DNA from: CAYSSJ01 sp964433675
GTDB taxonomy: Bacteria > Cloacimonadota > Cloacimonadia > Cloacimonadales > TCS61
Length of the DNA stretch: 64,000 nucleotides
Assembly: GCA_964433675.1 (NCBI GenBank)
Contig: CAYSSJ010000012.1
Location: 17,304-81,303, forward strand
Direction of reading: 5' to 3'
Below the pieces are notes generated by a model that searched no databases, was not told the DNA's origin, and saw only the letters and a program-made list of their open reading frames with translations. Shown here in pieces: positions 53,262 through 62,746 of this stretch. Positions within the stretch are counted from its first letter, which is position 1; each line of letters opens with the position of its first letter. The translations under genes and the position numbers were made by a program.

Positions 53262-54377
53262 TTATCCGCCGAGGATACCGAGAATCACACCTGCTGCTAC
53301 TGCCGAACCGATCACACCGGCTACATTGGGTGCCATTGCATGCATGATAAGATAGTTCTTTTTGTCATATTTCTGTCCGGTTTGATGTACTACCCGCGCA
53401 CTATTGGGCACGGCAGATACACCCGCAGCTCCTATCAAAGGGTTGAGCTTCTCTTTGAGGATCACATTGAGTAGCTTGGCGAATAAGACACCGGCGAAAG
53501 TGGCAATACAAAACGAAAATGCGCCCAGTGCAAATATCTGCAGAGATTCGATCCTCAAAAAGACATCTGCACGAGTGCTGGCACCGACTGCCAAACCGAG
53601 TAATATCGTTACCGAATCGATAAGAGCATGTCTGGCTGTGTTGGCAAGTCGCTCGGTGACACCACTCTCTTTGAGAATATTACCCAAAAATAGCATACCT
53701 AGCAATATCGAGGCTTCCGGTGCGATCGTGACCGTCACCAAAAAACCGGCGAATGGAAATAAGATCCTCTCTCTTTTGCTAACCGGGCGTGGTGCTTTCA
53801 TACGGATAACCCGCTCTTTCGGAGTAGTCAATAAATGCATTATCGGTGGTTGGATTACCGGAACCAGCGCCATATAGGAATATGCTGCAATAGCGATAGG
53901 TCCTACCAGATGCGGAGCAAGCTGAGAGGAGAGATATATGGAAGTCGGCCCGTCTGCGCCACCGATGATACCGATAGAGCCAGCCTCGGCAACTGTGAAA
54001 CCGAGTAAGATAGAACCCAAGAATGTGGCAAAAATGCCGAATTGGGCAGCGGCACCGAGTAGGATCAGCTTGGGATTAGCTATCAAAGTGGAGAAATCTG
54101 TCATCGCTCCGATACCCAAAAAAATCAACGGAGGATACAAACCTGTCCTTACTCCTTGATAGATCAGATTCAGTACCGATCCTTCATGATAAATTCCGAA
54201 AGTGCCGGGCATATTGCCGAGTACCATGCCAAAACCGATAGGGATCAAAAGTAAAGGTTCGAAATTCTTTGTAATACCCAGATACATAAAAAAGAGCCCG
54301 ACTATGATCATAGCGAGATAAGACCAGTGGAAATGGGCAAAACCGGTTGTTTGGAAAAATTGCAATAATTCTGCCAT
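53262..54377 (-). CDS. Sodium-pumping decarboxylase, beta subunit
   Basis: 371 residues, polytopic. GGADGPTSIYLSSQLAP is the conserved intramembrane region with the functional aspartate; GAMTDFS and FGIFATFLG are near the start, and the C-terminal GVSAVPNSARVVH is conserved. It translocates Na+ outward using the energy of biotin decarboxylation in oxaloacetate, methylmalonyl-CoA or glutaconyl-CoA decarboxylases. With epimerase and alpha subunit nearby, methylmalonyl-CoA is the best substrate. Confidence 0.96.
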   Translation of the reverse strand: MAELLQFFQTTGFAHFHWSYLAMIIVGLFFMYLGITKNFEPLLLIPIGFGMVLGNMPGTFGIYHEGSVLNLIYQGVRTGLYPPLIFLGIGAMTDFSTLIANPKLILLGAAAQFGIFATFLGSILLGFTVAEAGSIGIIGGADGPTSIYLSSQLAPHLVGPIAIAAYSYMALVPVIQPPIMHLLTTPKERVIRMKAPRPVSKRERILFPFAGFLVTVTIAPEASILLGMLFLGNILKESGVTERLANTARHALIDSVTILLGLAVGASTRADVFLRIESLQIFALGAFSFCIATFAGVLFAKLLNVILKEKLNPLIGAAGVSAVPNSARVVHQTGQKYDKKNYLIMHAMAPNVAGVIGSAVAAGVILGILGG

Positions 54378-54378
54378 C

Positions 54379-54807
54379 TTACTCTCCTATCCGGATCATT
54401 ACCTGTCCTTCATCTACATTGACACCTTCTTGAACCAATATCTTCTCGATTTTGCCACTGGTGGGAGAAGTGATCTCCGATTCCATCTTCATCGCTTCCA
54501 AGATAATTACCGGATCTCCTTCTGAAACACTATCACCCTCTTTTACAAGTATAGATTTGATCTGTCCGGGAATGGGACTGATTACATCACCCGCTTTGGC
54601 TACCGGAGTTTTGGGAGTTGCTACTGTGTCGGAACTGCTGGATGAGCGCGAAGAACGGATAAGCATGGGAGTGGTATCTTTTTTCTCGTGTTCTATCTCT
54701 ACTTCATATTCATTACCATTGATACTAATAATTGCAGTTGTGCCTTTGTATTCTACGATTTTCGTCTTGAAGGTTTCACCGTCTATAGTCAAAGTATAAG
54801 TCTTCAT
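54379..54807 (-). CDS. Biotin carboxyl carrier subunit (gamma)
   Basis: 142 residues. An N-terminal region of unknown detail, a Ser/Pro/Ala linker (SSRSSSSSDTVATP), and a C-terminal biotinyl domain with the EAMKMES motif carrying the biotinylated lysine. It shuttles CO2 between the alpha and beta subunits. The gene is flanked by the OadG-like and beta genes with 1-2 base gaps. Confidence 0.97.
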   Translation of the reverse strand: MKTYTLTIDGETFKTKIVEYKGTTAIISINGNEYEVEIEHEKKDTTPMLIRSSRSSSSSDTVATPKTPVAKAGDVISPIPGQIKSILVKEGDSVSEGDPVIILEAMKMESEITSPTSGKIEKILVQEGVNVDEGQVMIRIGE

Positions 54808-54809
54808 GC

Positions 54810-55415
54810 TTATTTTTCTCCTTTGAGGTTTTGATATATTTGATTTGGCATATTTACACTATTGGTAGCACGCCACATACTGATATTAGCTCGACGCCAA
54901 GTTAGAAGCAGCTTGTTTTGTTCTTCTCGCTCTATTTCATGAAGATAGAGGGTTAGAGAAGCAGCTGCGATCTCTTTCGAGTTCATATCGGAAGCTGACA
55001 CTACTCTCTTTTTAGCTCTCTCAGGTTGCTTTTTTTCTACTTTCACTTTTTTCTTTTTTGATGTGAATTTGAGAAGATAGACTACCAGCGCCGTAATGAT
55101 CAAACTGCTGAAGACGATCAGCATACCTACCACTACGACACCCCAATAAAAGATCCGTTTATCTTTATCGAATTTGTGTAAAGCCGATTGGATATCAGTT
55201 TCGTCCAAACCATAGTTTATCAAAGGTTCATGTTGCTCAGAGTATGGGACGCCCAAATATTCAGCCATAGTTTTGATAGGAACACCGGTTTGATGTGAGA
55301 CATCTCTCAAACTAGTTTCTTCTTCCAAATCGAATTCGATATCGGAATAAGTGAGGCCTGCCGACAAGCCACTAAGACAGATTATTATGAGAGTTATAGT
55401 TAGATAATATCTCAT
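54810..55415 (-). CDS. OadG-like delta subunit with extra N-terminal domain
   Basis: 201 residues. A cleaved-looking signal or anchor (residues 1-19) precedes a ~60-residue domain (SLRDVSHQTGVPIKTMAEYLG ending GLDETDIQSALHKF) that is not part of standard OadG. A transmembrane helix (about 90-115), a Lys-rich segment and a C-terminal helix typical of OadG follow. OadG assembles the sodium-pumping decarboxylase complex. The extra domain would lie outside the cytosol. The gene sits between the alpha and biotin-carrier genes. Confidence 0.78.
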   Translation of the reverse strand: MRYYLTITLIIICLSGLSAGLTYSDIEFDLEEETSLRDVSHQTGVPIKTMAEYLGVPYSEQHEPLINYGLDETDIQSALHKFDKDKRIFYWGVVVVGMLIVFSSLIITALVVYLLKFTSKKKKVKVEKKQPERAKKRVVSASDMNSKEIAAASLTLYLHEIEREEQNKLLLTWRRANISMWRATNSVNMPNQIYQNLKGEK

Positions 55416-55424
55416 ACTGCCTCT

Positions 55425-56975
55425 CTACAAAGGTATATTTCCGTGTTTTTTGGGTGGGATCGAATCTCTTTTGTTAGCCAGCATTTCCAGAGCGCGGATC
55501 AATCTGAATCTGCTCGATGCCGGTTCGATAATATCGTCTATATAGCCCTTTTCAGCGGCTCTGTATGGATTGGCGAATTTCTCTCTGTATTCTTCTTCTT
55601 TTTCTGCCAGTACTTTATTGGGATCATCCGCATCTTTCACCGCTTTGCGAAATACGATCTCGACTGCGCCTTTGGGTCCCATCACAGCGATTTCTGCAGA
55701 AGGCCAAGCATAAACTAGATCAGCACGCATATGTCGGCTGTTCATCACACAATAAGCGCCGCCGTAAGCTTTTCTGATAATGATGGTGATCTTGGCAACC
55801 GTTGCTTCGGCAAAGGCATACATCAGCTTAGCTCCGTTTCGGATGATCCCGTTGTGCTCCTGGTTTGTCCCAGGCAGGAAACCCGGCACATCTTCCAATA
55901 CGACCAATGGTATATTGAATGCATCGCAGAAGCGCACGAAACGAGCACCTTTGATAGAAGCGTTGATATCCAAGACACCGGCAAGGATTTTCGGTTGATT
56001 TGCCACTATACCGACCGGATGTCCGTTCATCCGTGCAAAGCCAACGACAATATTTTTCGCATAATTACGAGATACTTCCAAAAATTCGTTGTCATCTACT
56101 ATGCGTTCGATGACATCTATAATATCATAAGGTTTATTCGGGCTATCGGGTATGATTGTATTCAAATCGTCACAGCGTCTGTCTATAGTGTCGCCGGGAG
56201 TGAGATAGGGTGGACTCTCCAGATTATTTGATGGGAGATAGCTGACCAGTTTTCGTATCAGAAGCAAGGTTTCTTCTTCATTTTCGGTGATGAAATGTGC
56301 TACTCCGCTTTTGGTTGCGTGTGTCTTCGCACCACCAAGCTGATCGGTAGTGACATCTTCGTTCAAAACCGTTTTAACTACTTTCGGTCCGGTTACAAAC
56401 ATATAGCTGGTCTCTTTGTTCATGATCACAAAGTCGGTAATAGCCGGTGAATACACGGCACCGCCGGCACAAGGACCCATCACTGCGGAAATCTGCGGGA
56501 TCACTCCGGATGCCATCACATTTCGATAAAAGATCTCGGCATAACCGGCAAGTGCATCGACACCTTCCTGAACTCTTGCTCCACCGGAATCGTTCAATCC
56601 GAGAAGTGGTGCTCCGGCTTTGAGTGCCATGTCCATGACTTTACAGATTTTCTCGGCATGAGTTTTCGATAATGAGCCACCTACTACCGTAAAATCCTGT
56701 GCGAAGATATAAACCACGCGCTGATCTATAGTGGCGCATCCAGTGACTACTCCATCGCCGGGATATGAATGCTTTTGCATATCGAAGTCGTGGCATTGAT
56801 GTCTTACAAACATATCGAACTCTTCGAAACTATCCTTATCTACCAAAATCTCGATACGCTCACGGGCGGTTAATTTGTTTTTGCTGTGTTGAGCATCAAT
56901 CCGTTTCTGACCACCACCGAGTTTCGCTTGTTCTCTTTTGGCTTGCAGTTCTGCTATCTTTTCTTCTATTTTCAT
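55425..56975 (-). CDS. mmdA: Methylmalonyl-CoA decarboxylase, alpha (carboxyltransferase) subunit
   Basis: 516 residues of the acyl-CoA carboxylase/carboxyltransferase family. The two crotonase-like halves are complete: N-terminal GGGQKRIDAQHSKNKLTARERI, NDSGGARVQEG, MGPCAGGAVYSPA, and C-terminal ARFVRFCDAFNIPLV, EDVPGFLPGTNQEHNGIIRNGAK and MNSRHMRADL. It moves CO2 from methylmalonyl-CoA to biotin. The ATG at 56975 is favoured: the upstream in-frame ATG (56981) abuts GGAGG. Confidence 0.95.
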   Translation of the reverse strand: MKIEEKIAELQAKREQAKLGGGQKRIDAQHSKNKLTARERIEILVDKDSFEEFDMFVRHQCHDFDMQKHSYPGDGVVTGCATIDQRVVYIFAQDFTVVGGSLSKTHAEKICKVMDMALKAGAPLLGLNDSGGARVQEGVDALAGYAEIFYRNVMASGVIPQISAVMGPCAGGAVYSPAITDFVIMNKETSYMFVTGPKVVKTVLNEDVTTDQLGGAKTHATKSGVAHFITENEEETLLLIRKLVSYLPSNNLESPPYLTPGDTIDRRCDDLNTIIPDSPNKPYDIIDVIERIVDDNEFLEVSRNYAKNIVVGFARMNGHPVGIVANQPKILAGVLDINASIKGARFVRFCDAFNIPLVVLEDVPGFLPGTNQEHNGIIRNGAKLMYAFAEATVAKITIIIRKAYGGAYCVMNSRHMRADLVYAWPSAEIAVMGPKGAVEIVFRKAVKDADDPNKVLAEKEEEYREKFANPYRAAEKGYIDDIIEPASSRFRLIRALEMLANKRDSIPPKKHGNIPL

Positions 56976-57006
56976 TATCATCCTCCACTGGTGAAATTTA
57001 CGCTCT

Positions 57007-57411
57007 CTATTTCTCTTCCTGACACATTTCGATCAATACGCCGTTAGTAGATTTTGGATGTAGAAAGCCAATCAACGTATCATGAGCTCCGGGACGTGGT
57101 GTTTTATCGATCAATCGGAACCCTTTTTCTTCCATTTGGGAGAGTATGGTTTGAATATCATCCGTACCAAAGGCAAGGTGATGAATACCTTCGCCCTTCT
57201 TCTCGATGAATTTTGCAATCGGACTTTCGTCTGAAGTAGGCTCCAGAAGTTCGATCCGAACCTCTGTCCCCACAGGCAACATTGCTACTCTCACTTTTTG
57301 CGATTCCACTTCTTCGATGCTTTCCACTTTCAGTCCCATACTTTCGTATATTCTACGGGTGTCTTCGATACTTCTTACAGCTATACCGATATGATTTAAT
57401 TTATTTATCAT
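57007..57411 (-). CDS. mce: Methylmalonyl-CoA epimerase
   Basis: 134 residues, single glyoxalase-fold domain. LNHIGIAVRSIED, LLEPTSDESPIAKF, GEGIHHLAFGTDDI and GVLIEMCQ carry the metal-binding His/Glu residues of this family. It interconverts the R and S epimers of methylmalonyl-CoA. Its place between korC and mmdA joins 2-oxoacid oxidation to the decarboxylase. Confidence 0.95.
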   Translation of the reverse strand: MINKLNHIGIAVRSIEDTRRIYESMGLKVESIEEVESQKVRVAMLPVGTEVRIELLEPTSDESPIAKFIEKKGEGIHHLAFGTDDIQTILSQMEEKGFRLIDKTPRPGAHDTLIGFLHPKSTNGVLIEMCQEEK

Positions 57412-58016
57412 AATCTCTCATCCTTATAATTTTCTGCTAATTTCATGCCCTGCTTCATAGCCTTTAGGTTCAAATCCACATAAGCCGGCTTAACCGATTC
57501 TTTGATAGCTTGTTGAAGCGCTTTTTGGGTGACAACTTTCGTTTTCCAGACCACAAATCCGAGTGCAACTATATTTGTAGGTAAAGAAGTACCGAGCTCT
57601 TTGATGGCAATATCGGTAAAGGGAACTTCATAGATTTGAGGTCCCATGATAGTGATATTCTTCACATAAGTCGTATCAGCAATGAGGATACCGTTATCCT
57701 TGAGTTTGGATGCATATTTATCGCATGATTCTTGGGTAAGAGCGAGTAGGATATCGAAATGCATAGCCTCGGGATAAAAAAACTCGGTATTGCTGATCAA
57801 AACATCGGCTCGACTGGCACCACCACGAGATTCGGGTCCATAGCTTTGAGTTTGCATCACATCATAGTTATCTATTACCGCAGCTTTAGCCAAAATGATG
57901 CCGGCGGTGATAAGCCCCTGACCACCACTACCACTCAAACGGATCTCTTTGATGAAATTCGTTTTTTTACGGATAGAGGGAGATTTTCGGTTGGCTTGCT
58001 TTTTATTTGTTGTCAT
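57408..58016 (-). CDS. korC: 2-oxoacid:ferredoxin oxidoreductase, gamma subunit
   Basis: 202 residues. After a basic N-terminal extension the typical LSGSGGQGLITAGIILAKAA start of the gamma domain appears, with QSYGPESRGGASRADVLIS and the C-terminal helical region. It completes the KorABC(D) complex. The gene overlaps korB by 14 bases and mce by four. Confidence 0.94.
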   Translation of the reverse strand: MTTNKKQANRKSPSIRKKTNFIKEIRLSGSGGQGLITAGIILAKAAVIDNYDVMQTQSYGPESRGGASRADVLISNTEFFYPEAMHFDILLALTQESCDKYASKLKDNGILIADTTYVKNITIMGPQIYEVPFTDIAIKELGTSLPTNIVALGFVVWKTKVVTQKALQQAIKESVKPAYVDLNLKAMKQGMKLAENYKDERL

Positions 58017-58899
58017 TTTTCTCTCCTTCAGCTCTTTTTGCAGTAGAATCTTTTGGTTCAGATTTCTCTTCTTTTGGTTGCAATGATGTTATCAATTTGC
58101 TATATTGTTCTACATATTCCGGTTTCTCTATTTTTCTCAAAACCCCGCGTGATATCTTTGATTCTTGTTCTTCGGGCTCCAGTTTCTCATAAGCTTTGTT
58201 CGGGATTATGTTTTTCTTCATCCACATCATCATCTCGGGGGCAGTACCTTTTTTGTTCATTCTGCCATAGATAACCGGACAGGCACTGATAATCTCGATG
58301 AGAGAGAAGCCTTTGTGTTCGAAAGCCTGTTTGATAAAAGACTGCATCTCTACCACATGATAGGCAGAAGTTCGTGCCACAAAAGAAGCTCCGGCTCCCA
58401 TTGCCAGTTCACAAATATCGAAGGTTGGATCCATATTCCCGTATGGTGTAGTGCTGGAGAGATCATTTAATGGTGTAGTGGGAGAATATTGCCCACCAGT
58501 CATACCATAGATGTAGTTATTCACCAGTATGACGGTGATATTGATATTCCGACGAGCAGCATGGATAAGATGATTTCCACCGATAGCGGTAGCATCTCCG
58601 TCGCCGGTTACGACGATCACTTCCATATTCGGTTTTGCTAGTTTGACACCAGTAGCATAAGCGATAGCACGTCCATGGAGGGTGTGAAGCGTGTTGAAAT
58701 CTACATAAACCGGCATTCTACTGGAACAGCCGATCCCGGAGACCATAGCGATATTATCTTTCTCATAGCCCATATCTGCTATTGCTCTGATAGTAGCTCC
58801 CAAAACGATTCCATTGCTGCATCCGGCACACCAGACATGCGGAAATTTCTTTTTGTGCCTCAGAAACTTATGTATTCTTTTTAGAGGTATGCTTTTCAT
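58003..58899 (-). CDS. korB: 2-oxoacid:ferredoxin oxidoreductase, beta subunit (TPP-binding)
   Basis: 298 residues. WCAGCSNGIVLG, GIGCSSRMP and the thiamine-pyrophosphate motif TGDGDATAIGGNHLIHAARR...NN are conserved, with TPYGNMDP following. Together with alpha and gamma it oxidises a 2-oxoacid (2-oxoglutarate by domain organisation) to an acyl-CoA with reduced ferredoxin. Confidence 0.94.
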   Translation of the reverse strand: MKSIPLKRIHKFLRHKKKFPHVWCAGCSNGIVLGATIRAIADMGYEKDNIAMVSGIGCSSRMPVYVDFNTLHTLHGRAIAYATGVKLAKPNMEVIVVTGDGDATAIGGNHLIHAARRNINITVILVNNYIYGMTGGQYSPTTPLNDLSSTTPYGNMDPTFDICELAMGAGASFVARTSAYHVVEMQSFIKQAFEHKGFSLIEIISACPVIYGRMNKKGTAPEMMMWMKKNIIPNKAYEKLEPEEQESKISRGVLRKIEKPEYVEQYSKLITSLQPKEEKSEPKDSTAKRAEGEKNDNK

Positions 58900-58900
58900 C

Positions 58901-60049
58901 TTAATGTACCTCCTTTATTATTTCTAAAATCTCGGCAGGTGAGATTGTGTTGCCGTCATAACGTTGTAGTTCGATTATTTTCCTCGTCTTTTTATTGCCC
59001 AGTACCCTCTTTAGTTCGAGCGAAAGCTGACCTTGGTTAAGTTCGGGAACGATTATCGCTTTCATATCGCGCAAGTATTTCTTCACGGCATCATCGGGGA
59101 AGGGCCAAATCGTGAGGGGCCGCAGCAGCCCGATTTTTCGTCCGGACTTGCGTGCCATCTTGATAGCAGCTTTTGCGGAGCGGGAACTGATACCCGCTGC
59201 AAATATAGCTACGCGAGCATCTTCCATCTCGAATGCTTCCACCTGTACCAGATCATCTATATGATGGGTGATCTTTTTCTTCAATCTGGTCATCATAGCT
59301 TTGGTTTCTTCCGCTTTGTTGGTAGGGAAACCGTATTGGTCGTGAGAGAGACCGGTCACATGGAATCTGTAGCCTTCACCGAAGCTGGCGACCGGAGTTC
59401 TATATTTGGTGATATCTTCATAATGTTTGTACCATTCGGGAGGTACATTCGGTTTAATTCTATGGATTATCCTACCGGGATTGATCTTCGGTAGTGTAAC
59501 CGCCCTGCGCATGTGTCCCAAAACCTCATCGGTGAGCAGAACCACACAGGTACGATACTTTTCTGCCAGATTGATCGCACGGATGGTAAGCTGGTAACTC
59601 TCCAAAACTGAGTCCGGATACAATACAATCGCAGGAGCATCACCATGATTACCCCATCTTGCCTGCATGATATCGGATTGAGAAGGACTGGTAGGCAAGC
59701 CGGTGCTAGGACCACCCCGCATCACATTCACGACTACGCATGGTGTCTCGGTGATCTTTGCGTAGCCCATTCCTTCCAACATCAATGAGAAGCCGGGTCC
59801 GCTGGTGGCAGTCATCACTTTGGAGCCGGCGATAGAAGCTCCGATGATGGCAGAAATACTGGCGATCTCATCTTCCATCTGGATAAAAACGCCACCACGT
59901 TTCGGTAATTCGCGGGCTAAAATCTCTGCTATCTCTGTGGACGGTGTGATCGGATATCCGGCAAAAAAGTTCAAACCGGCATCGAGAGCACCGAGTGCTA
60001 TAGCTTCGTTACCTTGTAATAAAATTCGTTTTGGTTCTTGTGTTTGCAT
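58901..60049 (-). CDS. korA: 2-oxoacid:ferredoxin oxidoreductase, alpha subunit
   Basis: 382 residues. LLQGNEAIALGALDAGLNFFAGYPITPSTEI is the classical start, followed by QMEDEIASISAIIGAS, TATSGPGFSLMLEG and GGPSTGLPTSPSQSD. The motif set favours the 2-oxoglutarate class rather than pyruvate. The gene is one base after the beta gene in the reverse direction and 12 bases from the ferredoxin gene. Confidence 0.94.
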   Translation of the reverse strand: MQTQEPKRILLQGNEAIALGALDAGLNFFAGYPITPSTEIAEILARELPKRGGVFIQMEDEIASISAIIGASIAGSKVMTATSGPGFSLMLEGMGYAKITETPCVVVNVMRGGPSTGLPTSPSQSDIMQARWGNHGDAPAIVLYPDSVLESYQLTIRAINLAEKYRTCVVLLTDEVLGHMRRAVTLPKINPGRIIHRIKPNVPPEWYKHYEDITKYRTPVASFGEGYRFHVTGLSHDQYGFPTNKAEETKAMMTRLKKKITHHIDDLVQVEAFEMEDARVAIFAAGISSRSAKAAIKMARKSGRKIGLLRPLTIWPFPDDAVKKYLRDMKAIIVPELNQGQLSLELKRVLGNKKTRKIIELQRYDGNTISPAEILEIIKEVH

Positions 60050-60061
60050 TTCCTCTCCTTT

Positions 60062-60361
60062 CTACCTTTTAGCGCCTGTGATAGCAAAATCCGGGCAGAG
60101 ACGGTCACACATCTCGCAATGGATGCATTTTTCGGGATGTTTTACATAAGGTGAACCATCTTTGCTTCTGGCTAAGGTGCCGGTCGGACAAAATGTCACA
60201 CAAATACCACATTTTTTGCACCAGTCGTGATAAATGAAAACCGGGATCTTCTTGTAGTCACCCTCGGAGAGGATCTCGTTTACCTCGACATCCATCTTCT
60301 CGGGTGCATTCTCATCTTTGATAATGATGCCTTCGCGCTTCTTCTCCACTTTCTTAGGCAT
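60062..60361 (-). CDS. korD: Ferredoxin-type 4Fe-4S subunit of the Kor complex
   Basis: 99 residues with two 4Fe-4S clusters: CKKCGICVTFCPTGTL and CIHCEMCDRLCPDFA. A short N-terminal extension is charged. As the first gene of the operon it provides the electron-carrier subunit for korABC. A GGGGGG-rich segment lies before the ATG. Only 78 bases separate it from the uvrB stop, so a promoter must be in this gap or transcription reads through from uvrB. Confidence 0.92.
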   Translation of the reverse strand: MPKKVEKKREGIIIKDENAPEKMDVEVNEILSEGDYKKIPVFIYHDWCKKCGICVTFCPTGTLARSKDGSPYVKHPEKCIHCEMCDRLCPDFAITGAKR

Positions 60362-60439
60362 TTAATTTCCCCCCAATGTATTTTTTTAATTTTATAAGAA
60401 CGATTGTTTTTTGTGATCTGTGAAATTTGCACATAACAA

Positions 60440-62443
60440 TTATAAAAACTCTTTGAGCTCTTCGAGCTCGATAAGCTTGTCTCTGATCTCAGCCGCTTTT
60501 TCGAAATCTAATTCATCCGCTGCTTTTTTCATCTCTTTTTTTAACAATTCACTTATTTTTTCACGGGAATCCAAGTCTAAATAATCATCCAAAGATATCT
60601 CTTTGGATTCCTCTTCTATGTGCTTTTTACTATATCCTTCTGCCACACTCGTAGAAGCTAATATATCGTCAATATTTTTTTTTATAGTTTGAGGAGTGAT
60701 ATTGTGTTCTTTGTTATACTCGATCTGCTTCTCTCTACGACGATTGGTTTCGCGCATTGTAGCAGCCATTGCATCGGTTATCCGATCAGCATAGAATATC
60801 ACTTTCCCATCTACATTTCTCGCTGCTCGTCCGGCTGTCTGGATCAAAGATCGCTCCGAACGTAAGAATCCGGCTTTGTCAGCATCGAAGATAGCTACGA
60901 GTGAAACTTCGGGCAAGTCCAATCCTTCTCTGAGCAGATTTATTCCAACCAAGACATCGAATTTATCCGTTCTCAACTCACGAATGATCTGGGTACGCTC
61001 TATAGTATCTATTTCACTGTGCATATAGCGGGCTCTTATCCCACTTTTCTTCAAATATTCACTCAAATCTTCCGCCATTTGCTTGGTGAGTGTGGTGACG
61101 AGGAGCTTCTGATTCTTGGCTGTTCTGTGGTAAATTTCGTTCAAAAGATCATCCACTTGTGTATTAACCGGGCGGATTTCTATCTCCGGATCAAGAAGTC
61201 CAGTCGGACGGATCACCTGTTCGACAAAAACTCCATCGGTTTTAGACAGTTCATAATCTGACGGTGTGGCAGATACATAAATTACCTGATGGATCTTTTC
61301 TTCAAACTCGTCGAATTTCAGCGGACGGTTATCGAAAGCAGATGGTAATCTGAAACCATGCTCGATCAGATTTTTCTTACGGGTATAATCTCCACCGTAC
61401 ATTCCATGTATTTGTGGGATGGTAACGTGCGACTCATCGATTATCAACAGGTAATCTTCGGGGAAGTAATCGATCAGGCAATAGGGAGGCTGGCCCGGTT
61501 TGGAATTGGTGAGATGGCGTGAATAGTTCTCTATACCGCTACAATAGCCGATCTCGCGCAGCATTTCGATATCGAAATTTGTGCGTTGTTCTATTCGTTG
61601 AGCTTCCACCAGTTTATTGTTACGCTCGAAATAGTCTATCCGCTCTTTGAGCTCTTCTTGGATAGATCCGATAGCTCTCTCCAAGATATCCTGAGAAGTA
61701 ATAAAATGATTGGCAGGATAGATGGGATACTCATCCACCATTTCCAAAATGCGATTATCAAGCGGATTTATCCTAGATATCTTCTCGATCTCATCACCGA
61801 AAAACTCGATACGGATAGAGTGTTCCATATATGCCGGATACACATCTACGATATCTCCTTTTACTCGAAATGTGCCACGCTCGAATGCTATATCATTTCT
61901 GCCGTAATGAATATCGACCAGTTTTCTTAGAAGCTCGTCTCGCTCTATAATATCACCTACTTGAATTCTCAGATGTGCCTGACGGTATTCTTCGGGAATA
62001 CCCAAACCATAAATACAAGACACACTCGCAACGATGATGACATCTTCGCGTTCCATGAGGCTCATGGTAGCATGAAGCCTAAGCTTCTCGATCTGGTCGT
62101 TTATATCCACCTCTTTCTCTATGTAGATATCCCTGCCGGGGATGTATGCTTCCGGTTGATAATAGTCGTAATAGCTGATAAAAAACTCTACCGCATTCTC
62201 GGGGAAAAGCAGTTTGAGCTCTCCATAAAGCTGAGCAGCAAGAGTTTTGTTGTGCGAGATCACCAAAGTCGGCTTATTTATGTTCTGAACTACATTAGCG
62301 ATGGTAAATGTCTTACCCGAGCCGGTTACTCCAAGAAGAGTCTGATATTTAGATCCTTCTCGCACTCCTGAGCTGAGCTGCTTGATGGCCTCAGGTTGAT
62401 CACCTTTGGGTGTATATGATGAATATAATTTAAATTTATTCAT
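60440..62443 (-). CDS. uvrB: Excinuclease ABC subunit B
   Basis: 667 residues, the damage-verifying helicase of nucleotide excision repair. Walker A GVTGSGKTFT, the beta-hairpin region YYDYYQPEAYIPGRDIYIEK, motif LLIIDESHVTIPQ, QTAGRAARN and the C-terminal UvrC-binding UVR domain (ADELDFEKAAEIRDKLIELE) are complete. The ATG at 62443 (MNKF) matches the family start; an upstream in-frame ATG at 62476 is less likely. The region before it is AT-rich without a clear Shine-Dalgarno. Confidence 0.97.
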   Translation of the reverse strand: MNKFKLYSSYTPKGDQPEAIKQLSSGVREGSKYQTLLGVTGSGKTFTIANVVQNINKPTLVISHNKTLAAQLYGELKLLFPENAVEFFISYYDYYQPEAYIPGRDIYIEKEVDINDQIEKLRLHATMSLMEREDVIIVASVSCIYGLGIPEEYRQAHLRIQVGDIIERDELLRKLVDIHYGRNDIAFERGTFRVKGDIVDVYPAYMEHSIRIEFFGDEIEKISRINPLDNRILEMVDEYPIYPANHFITSQDILERAIGSIQEELKERIDYFERNNKLVEAQRIEQRTNFDIEMLREIGYCSGIENYSRHLTNSKPGQPPYCLIDYFPEDYLLIIDESHVTIPQIHGMYGGDYTRKKNLIEHGFRLPSAFDNRPLKFDEFEEKIHQVIYVSATPSDYELSKTDGVFVEQVIRPTGLLDPEIEIRPVNTQVDDLLNEIYHRTAKNQKLLVTTLTKQMAEDLSEYLKKSGIRARYMHSEIDTIERTQIIRELRTDKFDVLVGINLLREGLDLPEVSLVAIFDADKAGFLRSERSLIQTAGRAARNVDGKVIFYADRITDAMAATMRETNRRREKQIEYNKEHNITPQTIKKNIDDILASTSVAEGYSKKHIEEESKEISLDDYLDLDSREKISELLKKEMKKAADELDFEKAAEIRDKLIELEELKEFL

Positions 62444-62746
62444 ATTATTAACATAATACAATTTTGAGAGAACCAATTTAATTTTTGCCCTATGTTGGCA
62501 AGGAATTTATGCAGTCAACAGCCCACTATTTTATTATAGACAAGACCAGTTGAAGCTCATGAGTGTAACCCGTATTGTATCTATCGAATTTGTAGCTGGT
62601 TACATATATCAAACAATACTCCATCAATATTGAGAATTTTAGAAATCATAGATTTGCTTCCACGTTTTGTTTTAGTATATATACCAGCCTGCAAAAAAAA
62701 GAGACGAGCCTCTAGACTCGCCTCTTTGGAGGAGGTTATGAGAACT
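62444..62746. other. Intergenic region between surface protein and uvrB
   Basis: About 300 bases without a credible gene on either strand. It contains the terminator of the surface-protein gene near its right end and probably the uvrB promoter near its left end; no clear -35/-10 was identified. Confidence 0.4.
62693..62727 (-). terminator. Rho-independent terminator of the surface-protein gene
   Basis: On the minus strand AGAGGCGAG pairs with CTCGTCTCT (one G-T pair) around an eight-base loop, followed by eight T residues. It lies 20-55 bases after the stop of the surface-protein gene. Confidence 0.88.

Noticed and set aside
53404..53877. 157-codon plus-strand frame opposite the decarboxylase beta subunit
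   Set aside because: Antisense shadow of a conserved polytopic protein; no ribosome site.
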